From NCBI GenBank assembly GCA_050115015.1, contig JASFRI010000218.1, forward strand, positions 1 to 6,943: a stretch of 6,943 nucleotides of DNA. The letters are read 5' to 3'. How positions within the stretch are numbered: the first letter of the stretch is position 1; each line of letters begins with the position of its first letter. Source of the DNA: JASFRI01 sp050115015. GTDB lineage: Bacteria; Acidobacteriota; Polarisedimenticolia; CBDVAL01. This document shows, piece after piece, positions 1 through 4,997 of the stretch. The notes under the pieces were generated by a model, which made no database searches, had not been told where the DNA came from, and was given only the letters and a program-made list of their open reading frames with translations. Position numbers and translations under genes: made by a program.

Positions 1-1268
1 TAGGCCCAGAAGTGCAGCCACGTCGGCGTCGTCGTGTCGCCGGCGCCGTTGAACGCGACCACCGTCACCATCCCGTAGGCCCAGAAGACATAGCTCAGGC
101 TGACGATCCGCAGGCAGTCCGAAGCCACCCGGATCGCCTCCGGATCCGCCGTGAACACGCCGGCCATCGCCTCCGGGATCGCGAGGAAGACCACGGCCAC
201 CAGCGCCAGGAAACCCGCGTTCGTGTGTCCCGTCAGCCAGACCGCCCGTTCGCCCCGGTCCGGGTTCCCGGCCCCCAGGTTCTGCCCGACCAGCGTCGCC
301 GCCGCGTTCCCCACACCCCATGCGGGGAGCAGGACGAATACGATCACGCGGACCGCGATGGTGTAGCCCGCCAGCGAGGCCTCCCCGAAGGCCGCCACGA
401 TGCGCACGAGCCCCAGGAAGCTCGCCGTGCTGACCAGGAACTGCACGACGCCCACCGCGCTGACCCGCATCAGGCGTCCCATCACCGCGATATCCAGGGC
501 CCAGTCCCGCGGCGCGATCCGGATCCGGCCGCTCCTCAGGGAGAGCCGTGAGAGCTGGTAGAGCACACCGATACCGCGCGAGGCGGTCGTCGCGATGCCG
601 GCTCCGGTCAGACCCATCTCCGGGAACGGTCCCCACCCGAAGATGAGGATCGGGTCCAGGACGATGTTCAGGCCGTTCGCGATCCAGAGGGACTGCATCG
701 CCAGGGTCGGGTCCCCCGCGCCGCGGAACACGCCGTTGATGAGGAACAGCAGCGTGACCGTTCCGGCCCCGCCGAGGATGATCGCGGTGAATGCGGACCC
801 CTGCGACGCGAGGGCCGGCGAGCCGCCCATCAGGCGGATCAGGTCCGGGGCGAGCCAGACGCCGGCGATCCCGAGGGGGACCGAGATGCCCGTCCCCAGC
901 AGGATGGCCTGGACCGCGGCGCGCGCGGCCGCCGGCAGGTCCCCTTCGCCGACCCGACGGGCCACCATGGCGGTCGTTCCCATGCTGAGACCGATGGCCA
1001 CCGCGAACACGAGCATCAGGATCGAGTCGGTGACGCCGACCACGGCCACGGCCTCCGGCCCGAGCTTCCCGACGAAGAACACGTCCACCACCCCGAACAG
1101 GGACTGCATCGACATCTCGAGGACCATCGGCACCGCGAGGATCAGCACCGCCCGGCCGATGCTCCCGGTGGTGCAGTCCACCGGGGCACCGACCAGCACG
1201 GCACGGATGTCGCGCCACAGGGACCGCGGTAGCGGCGCCGCCTGCACGTTCGACAGTGTCTCGTTCAT
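1..1268 (-). CDS. MATE family efflux transporter, C-terminal end cut by the window edge
   Basis: The gene encodes an inner-membrane antiporter of the MATE/NorM/DinF type. This family exports cationic drugs or other organic compounds in exchange for Na+ or H+. 422 codons are present and about 30-50 C-terminal residues are missing past base 1. The translation starts MNETLSNVQAAP and has a hydrophilic head followed by successive hydrophobic helices. The two MATE half-repeats are visible: the N-lobe has a GVVDVFFVGKLG segment and RGAGDP followed by LNIVLDPILIFG, and the C-lobe repeats the motif as NGAGDTTTPT near the window edge. The ATG at 1268 is preceded by GGGGAG with a 6-base spacer. No promoter is visible in the 45 GC-rich bases between this start and the intrinsic terminator upstream, so expression probably depends on read-through of that terminator. 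The substrate cannot be told from sequence. Confidence 0.93.
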   Translation of the reverse strand, partial: MNETLSNVQAAPLPRSLWRDIRAVLVGAPVDCTTGSIGRAVLILAVPMVLEMSMQSLFGVVDVFFVGKLGPEAVAVVGVTDSILMLVFAVAIGLSMGTTAMVARRVGEGDLPAAARAAVQAILLGTGISVPLGIAGVWLAPDLIRLMGGSPALASQGSAFTAIILGGAGTVTLLFLINGVFRGAGDPTLAMQSLWIANGLNIVLDPILIFGWGPFPEMGLTGAGIATTASRGIGVLYQLSRLSLRSGRIRIAPRDWALDIAVMGRLMRVSAVGVVQFLVSTASFLGLVRIVAAFGEASLAGYTIAVRVIVFVLLPAWGVGNAAATLVGQNLGAGNPDRGERAVWLTGHTNAGFLALVAVVFLAIPEAMAGVFTADPEAIRVASDCLRIVSLSYVFWAYGMVTVVAFNGAGDTTTPTWLHFWA

Positions 1269-1313
1269 GGCGATCTCCCCGTCCCGGGCGGCCCGGGGCG
1301 GAATGCCGGACAC

Positions 1314-1345
1314 AAAAAAAAGCCTTCCGGGGGCCCCGGAAGGCT
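1314..1345 (-). terminator. Strong intrinsic terminator just upstream of the MATE gene
   Basis: On the minus strand, bases 1345-1335 pair perfectly with 1331-1321: an 11-bp GC-rich stem closing a 3-base loop, or 10 bp with a 5-base loop. Seven consecutive T residues (1320-1314) follow directly. On the plus strand there is no T run after the stem, so it works only in the minus direction. It ends the 40-codon ORF transcript, and any CorA read-through, 45 bases before the MATE start codon. Confidence 0.93.
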
Positions 1346-1379
1346 CTGGATGCTTGCTTGCCTGTTCGGCTTCCGGGGC
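1333..1379 (-). promoter_or_regulatory. Candidate antiterminator hairpin in the MATE leader
   Basis: Minus-strand bases 1379-1370 (GCCCCGGAAG), which directly follow the TGA of the 40-codon ORF, are perfectly complementary over 10 bp to bases 1342-1333 (CTTCCGGGGC). The second stretch is the 5' arm and loop of the terminator. The intervening loop is 27 bases. Forming this pair removes 8 of the 11 bp of the terminator stem, so the two structures exclude each other. A ribosome at the stop codon would cover the upstream arm and favour termination; a ribosome stalled earlier, or absent, would favour read-through into the MATE gene. The pairing is read from the sequence; the regulatory behaviour is inference. 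Confidence 0.55.
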
Positions 1380-1502
1380 TCAGTTCCTCCGAGGGGGCAG
1401 GTCGACGACGAAGGAGGCCGCGAACCCGCCGCCAGGGGTGCCGGTCACGCGCACCTCGACCGGCATCTCGGTGGTGGCGACGATGGCGGGTCGGATCCGC
1501 AT
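1380..1502 (-). CDS. 40-residue small ORF: leader peptide or unrecognised small protein
   Basis: The ATG at 1502 is preceded by GGGAG (1514-1510) with a 7-base spacer, and the frame ends with TGA at 1382-1380. The product begins MRIRPAIVATTEMPVEVRV and ends VVDLPPRRN. It has no membrane segment, signal peptide or motif I recognise; the middle alternates hydrophobic and polar residues (PVEVRVTG, FAASFVVDL), suggesting a short beta hairpin around a GTPGGG turn. 37 of 40 codons end in G or C, as in the neighbouring real genes, which argues for translation. It has its own promoter and terminator, so it is a complete short transcription unit. Position between CorA and MATE, and the antiterminator directly after its stop, suggest a regulatory leader peptide for the pump. 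It could equally be an independent small protein. In-frame ATGs at 1532 and 1541 lack a suitable ribosome binding site. Confidence 0.6.
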   Translation of the reverse strand: MRIRPAIVATTEMPVEVRVTGTPGGGFAASFVVDLPPRRN

Positions 1503-1530
1503 GGAACGGCTCCCGGAAGTGGAAGCCGAC

Positions 1531-1558
1531 ATTGTCCACATTTCCCGGCGGCTGTCAA
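1531..1558 (-). promoter_or_regulatory. Sigma70-type promoter for the 40-codon ORF and MATE leader
   Basis: The minus strand has a perfect -35 hexamer TTGACA (1558-1553), a 16-base spacer and a -10 hexamer GACAAT (1536-1531; four of six consensus bases). Transcription would start near 1524, about 10 bases before the Shine-Dalgarno sequence of the small ORF. The promoter sits in the first non-coding bases after the CorA stop codon at 1576. This AT-richer patch stands out in otherwise GC-rich DNA. Confidence 0.65.
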
Positions 1559-1575
1559 CGGGACCGAGGGGGCGT

Positions 1576-2676
1576 CTAGAACCACCCCCGCCGGTGGAAC
1601 AGGTAGAGCATCCCCAGGCCGACCACGGCCATGACCCCGAGGACCGCCGGGTAGCCGAAGGCCCACTCCAGCTCCGGCATGTTCCAGCGCGAGGCCTCCG
1701 GGTCGAAGTTCATGCCGTAGAGGCCCGCGATGAAGCTCAGGGGGATGAAGATGGAGGCGATGATCGTGAGGACTTTCATCACCTCGTTCATCCGGTTGCT
1801 GGCGCTCGAGAGATAGGCGTTCATCAGGTCGGTGATCCCCTCGCGGGCCGATTCGAGCAGGTCCGTCACGCGGGAGGCATGGTCCGCGCAGTCCCGGAGG
1901 TACAGGCGGGTCTGGTCCGAGAAGCGCGGCGTGGTGGGGCGGAGCAGGGCGTTCGCCAGGTCGCGGTGCGGCCAGGAAGCCGCCCGCAGCTCCCGCAATT
2001 CCGCTTTGAGGGCCTGGATCTGGGGGATGGTGTCCTTGCCCGGGTGTAGGAGCGCCTCCTGCTCCAGGGCATCCATGCGGTCCGCCACCGAGTCGAGGGC
2101 GGGGAAGTAGCTGTCGATCACCGCGTCCACGACGGCATACGCCAGGTAGTCCGGACCGGAGGACCGGATCACCTTCCGGCCGGTGCGCAGGCGCTCCCGG
2201 ATGGGCACGAGGGGATCGACGTCCCCCTCCAGGAAGGTCACGATGAAGCCGTCGCCGAGCACGAGGCTCACCTGGTGATGGCCCAGCCCCTCCACGACCG
2301 CGGTGCGGGCGACGATGAACAGCGTGTCGCCGTAGTCTTCCACCTTCGCCTGCTGGTGGACGTTCACGATGTCCTCCAGCGCGAGCGGGTGGATGGAGAA
2401 CATCTGGGCGACGCCTTCGAGGATGGCTGCATCCCCCAGGCCGGACACGTTCAGCCACAGCACCGGGAGGGCACCCCGCAGCCGGGCCACGTCCTGCAGG
2501 GTGGCGTTCTCGATCTCCCGTATCTCCGCGGGACCGTACGCGATGACGTGGAGGGAGGGCCGACGGGCCTCCGGGTCGACACGCAGGAGGCCCGGCGCGG
2601 CGCCGGGCTGGAACATCCAGCCGCTCTTGGGCTGGCTCCGACGCCTCGTCCGCTTCCGTCTCGACCGTGAGCTCAT
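1576..2676 (-). CDS. corA: CorA family magnesium/cobalt transport protein
   Basis: The gene encodes a 366-residue CorA channel, which as a pentamer carries Mg2+ (also Co2+ or Ni2+) into the cytoplasm. The large N-terminal cytoplasmic domain includes the segment SIHPLALEDIVNVHQQAK and a long charged stalk helix. Two C-terminal membrane helices follow, at about 300-319 and 341-360. The signature YGMNF lies at 320-324 at the end of the first helix, MPEL at 333-336 is in the periplasmic loop, and the protein ends in a basic RRGWF tail. Length fits the family. A GTG two codons upstream (2682) is open, but it overlaps the GGGAGGT ribosome binding sequence; ATG at 2676 is spaced correctly. The first 17 residues hold nine Arg or Lys, an unusually basic head. 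The upstream ATP-grasp gene ends 96 bases before it, and a candidate promoter lies in that gap. Confidence 0.95.
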   Translation of the reverse strand: MSSRSRRKRTRRRSQPKSGWMFQPGAAPGLLRVDPEARRPSLHVIAYGPAEIREIENATLQDVARLRGALPVLWLNVSGLGDAAILEGVAQMFSIHPLALEDIVNVHQQAKVEDYGDTLFIVARTAVVEGLGHHQVSLVLGDGFIVTFLEGDVDPLVPIRERLRTGRKVIRSSGPDYLAYAVVDAVIDSYFPALDSVADRMDALEQEALLHPGKDTIPQIQALKAELRELRAASWPHRDLANALLRPTTPRFSDQTRLYLRDCADHASRVTDLLESAREGITDLMNAYLSSASNRMNEVMKVLTIIASIFIPLSFIAGLYGMNFDPEASRWNMPELEWAFGYPAVLGVMAVVGLGMLYLFHRRGWF

Positions 2677-2718
2677 GCGCACCTCCCGGGCGCGATACCT
2701 GGCATGGCGCCAGCGATG

Positions 2719-2746
2719 ATTGTACCCGGTCCGGGGCCCGCGTGAC
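2719..2746 (-). promoter_or_regulatory. Candidate promoter for corA
   Basis: In the 96-base gap between the ATP-grasp stop and corA, the minus strand has TACAAT (2724-2719; five of six -10 consensus bases) in very GC-rich surroundings. A 16-base spacer separates it from a weak -35 match GTCACG (2746-2741). Predicted transcription start is near 2712, leaving about 35 bases of leader before the ATG, with GGGAGG inside it. This would let corA be expressed separately from the upstream gene. Confidence 0.45.
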
Positions 2747-2772
2747 CCGCGGAGCGCCGTGGGGCCGGGACG

Positions 2773-4917
2773 TCAGCCACTCTGGCTGGCGAGGAACTGC
2801 GCCAGAAGCAAGGTCCGCTGCACCAGGCTGATCCGCAGGACCCCCTCGTTCGGGGTGCCCCGATCTCGCGTGACGGGACCCAGACCGCAGACCGCCGCGG
2901 TCTTCGCCGGGACGAGCCCCGCCACGGACGGCCAGACGGAGGTGCCCCCCTTCAGGGGGAACTGGAGCTCGTCGGCGATGGCGGTCAGCTCCCGGTAGAG
3001 GCGCGCATTCGTCCGGCGCTCCCGCATCGGCGGGCGGTCGGCCAGCGTCACGAGGTCCCAGCGGGGTCCCTTGCGGCCCAGGACGGTCCGCATCCTCGCC
3101 TCCGTGGCGTCGGCCGCCTTCGGATCGGCGTAGGTCAGCAGGACCGAGGCGACGACCCGGTGGGGCAGCCGCATGGGATACCGTTCGGACCGGGCGTCCA
3201 GGGTGGCGACGGAGACCCGGTTGCGCGCCGAGGTGAGCTGGGCGATCCGCTCCAGCCTGTCCCAGGACCAGCGCAGGGGGTCCGCACGCACGTTTCTCCC
3301 GATGAGCAGCGCCTTGTCCCGGACGGTGAGGCGGAATCGGCGGTTGCCTCGGCGGCGGACGACCACCCCGTCCTCGGTCCCCGGCCGCAGCACGAGCACC
3401 TGCCGCGCCCGCGCCACCACCTGGCGGAACAGCTCTTCGCTCTTCCGGACATCCCGCCCCTCGTCGGTGTAGAGGAACACGCCGACCGGGAGCTTCCGCA
3501 GCCCCTTGACGCTCCGCAGCGCGCGCAGGGCGTACTCGAGCATCACGAGCGGGGCACGGGAGGCGCCGACCCCCTCGCCATGGAGCATCTCCGGCCCGCG
3601 GTGGAACGGGGCATACGGCGCCGCCGCGTCCAGGGGAACGTCCAGGTGGGCCACCAGAAGAGTGCCGCCATCGAGGCCCTTCTTCGTCTGCCAGGTGAAC
3701 GCGTCCGGGTCGTCGGTGAACTCCGGCACGGGCTGCAGCCCGAGGTTCTCCAGCCGGCTTCCCGCCCGGGAGGCCGCCTGCTGGAGCCCCACGGGATCCG
3801 AGGTCCGGCTGGAGACCGCGATCCAGCGCTCCAGGGAGCGCTCCATGTCGGCGCGCCGGCTGGTGAGGTAGGAGTGGACCTGGGAGGTGGCGTCGGCCTC
3901 CTTCGGATCCAGCGCGGGGGGCGACGGGGTGCCGAAGTAGCGGGCGCTGGCGACCTCCACGAGCCGGTTCACGAATCCGGCGAAGTCCAGCCCCACCTGG
4001 GCGGCCCCGACGAGGTAGGAGCCGTGCTCGCCGAGGCTCGGCAGGCTGTTGGTCTCGAGGATGAAGAACCGGCCCTTCCCGTCCAGCCGCATGTCGACGC
4101 GCGCGCAGTCGTAGAGCCCGAGCGCCCGGAACGCCTTCACCGCGAGGTCCTGGGCCTTGGCGGTCTGCTCCGCGGTGAGCGGGGCGGGGCAGACCGGCCG
4201 GATCTGCCGGCCGCTCCGTCCGGTCTTGTCCTCGTACGTGTAGATCTGCGGGCCGTCGGACCCGAAATCGAGCTCCACGGGCGGCAGGGCCTCCGGCGGG
4301 CTGTTCCCCAGGATGCCGACATTGACCTCCCGTCCCGCGATGAACTCCTCCACCAGGACCGTCTGTCCGTACTTGTTGAAGATCACCGCGGCCGCCTCGC
4401 GCATCTCGTCGGGGTCCTGGACGACCTTGAGGCCGAACGAGACCGCCTCGTTCTTCGGCTTGACGACCGCCGGGAACGTGAAGTCCTCCGGGAACTCCCC
4501 GTCGGGCGAGTCCAGCAGGGCGAAGCCCGGGGTCGGAAGCCCGTGCTGCTGCAGGATCATCTTCGTGACCACCTTGTCCAGCGACAGCGAGTGGCCCAGG
4601 GGCCCCGAGGCCACGTACGGGATGCCGATCATCTCGAGGATGCTCGGCACGTGGGTGTAGCGCGCCTGCCCCTGGAGCCCGTAGGAGACGTTGAAGACCA
4701 TGCCGGGCCGCTCGCCGTGCACCACACGGGGCATGAAGTCCTCGAGACGGTCGATGAGGTTCTTGTCCCCCTCGACCGCGATCACCTGGTGCCCGCCCTC
4801 CTTCAGCGCATTGACCAGGCGCTTGATCGTCTGGAGGCCGATCTTCTCCTGGTTCGGGCGTCCGAACAGGTTGATGACGTCGCTGCTGTCACGGTTGAAC
4901 ACCACCGCGATCTTCAT
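2773..4917 (-). CDS. D-Ala-D-Ala-ligase-like ATP-grasp amide ligase fused to a degenerate M20 peptidase-like domain
   Basis: The gene encodes a 714-residue two-domain protein without signal peptide. Residues 1-330 are an ATP-grasp ligase fold, expected to join a carboxylate to an amine through an acyl phosphate at the cost of ATP. Visible motifs are MVFNVSYGLQG (73-83), AVVKPKNEAVSFGLKV (150-165, with the ATP-binding Lys153 and a Ddl-like Ser160 loop), VEEFIAGREVNVG (189-201), YTYEDK (226-231) and the metal-binding RVDMRLDG plus ILETNSLPSL (Arg273, Asp275, Glu288, Asn290). The Ddl N-terminal GGxSxE motif is absent, so a true D-Ala-D-Ala ligase is unlikely. Residues 345-714 resemble M20 peptidases of the glutamate carboxypeptidase type: LLVAHLDVP (420-428), FLYTDEGRD (481-489) and GGTS (657-660), but most zinc ligands are missing. 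ATG at 4917 follows GGGAGG with a 4-base spacer. It is divergent from the GGT-like operon. The substrate is unknown. Confidence 0.85.
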   Translation of the reverse strand: MKIAVVFNRDSSDVINLFGRPNQEKIGLQTIKRLVNALKEGGHQVIAVEGDKNLIDRLEDFMPRVVHGERPGMVFNVSYGLQGQARYTHVPSILEMIGIPYVASGPLGHSLSLDKVVTKMILQQHGLPTPGFALLDSPDGEFPEDFTFPAVVKPKNEAVSFGLKVVQDPDEMREAAAVIFNKYGQTVLVEEFIAGREVNVGILGNSPPEALPPVELDFGSDGPQIYTYEDKTGRSGRQIRPVCPAPLTAEQTAKAQDLAVKAFRALGLYDCARVDMRLDGKGRFFILETNSLPSLGEHGSYLVGAAQVGLDFAGFVNRLVEVASARYFGTPSPPALDPKEADATSQVHSYLTSRRADMERSLERWIAVSSRTSDPVGLQQAASRAGSRLENLGLQPVPEFTDDPDAFTWQTKKGLDGGTLLVAHLDVPLDAAAPYAPFHRGPEMLHGEGVGASRAPLVMLEYALRALRSVKGLRKLPVGVFLYTDEGRDVRKSEELFRQVVARARQVLVLRPGTEDGVVVRRRGNRRFRLTVRDKALLIGRNVRADPLRWSWDRLERIAQLTSARNRVSVATLDARSERYPMRLPHRVVASVLLTYADPKAADATEARMRTVLGRKGPRWDLVTLADRPPMRERRTNARLYRELTAIADELQFPLKGGTSVWPSVAGLVPAKTAAVCGLGPVTRDRGTPNEGVLRISLVQRTLLLAQFLASQSG

Positions 4918-4997
4918 GGATCCTCCCGAAGATGCTCTGCCGCGTTAGGTTCGTCCGATGGTATCCTGTCCCGGCGCGCGGCGCAAAGAGGGCCACG
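4918..4997. promoter_or_regulatory. 80-base divergent intergenic region with ribosome binding sites and weak promoter candidates
   Basis: This gap must hold the start signals of both divergent genes. Shine-Dalgarno sequences are clear: GGGAGG (4927-4922, minus) for the ATP-grasp gene and AGAGGG (4987-4992, plus) for the GGT-like gene. On the plus strand TGGTATCCT (4959-4967) resembles an extended -10 element (TGn followed by TATCCT), without a good -35. On the minus strand the same patch reads GGATACCAT, whose TACCAT could serve as a -10. If so, the two promoters overlap and the genes share regulation. These promoter calls are weak. Confidence 0.35.

Noticed and set aside
1346..1524. A known riboswitch class (for example guanidine-sensing) in the MATE leader
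   Set aside because: I see no conserved core of a class I can recognise, and the stretch has codon-like third-position G/C preference, which points to a translated leader. A covariance-model search (Infernal with Rfam) would settle this.
595..2049. 484-codon plus-strand open frame across MATE, the leader and corA
   Set aside because: It runs antisense through two recognised membrane-protein genes, their promoter and a terminator, and changes composition along its length.
2677..2682. GTG start for corA two codons upstream of the ATG
   Set aside because: It overlaps the GGGAGGT Shine-Dalgarno sequence, which is correctly spaced only for the ATG at 2676.
2731..2765. GC-rich inverted repeat between the ATP-grasp stop and corA as a terminator
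   Set aside because: Only a 5-bp stem (CCGCG/CGCGG) with no following T run, so not a convincing intrinsic terminator.
4932..4997. Upstream ATG as the start of the GGT-like protein
   Set aside because: It has no good ribosome binding site, would cover the divergent promoter region, and adds residues not seen at GGT N-termini. ATG 4998 has AGAGGG at the right distance.
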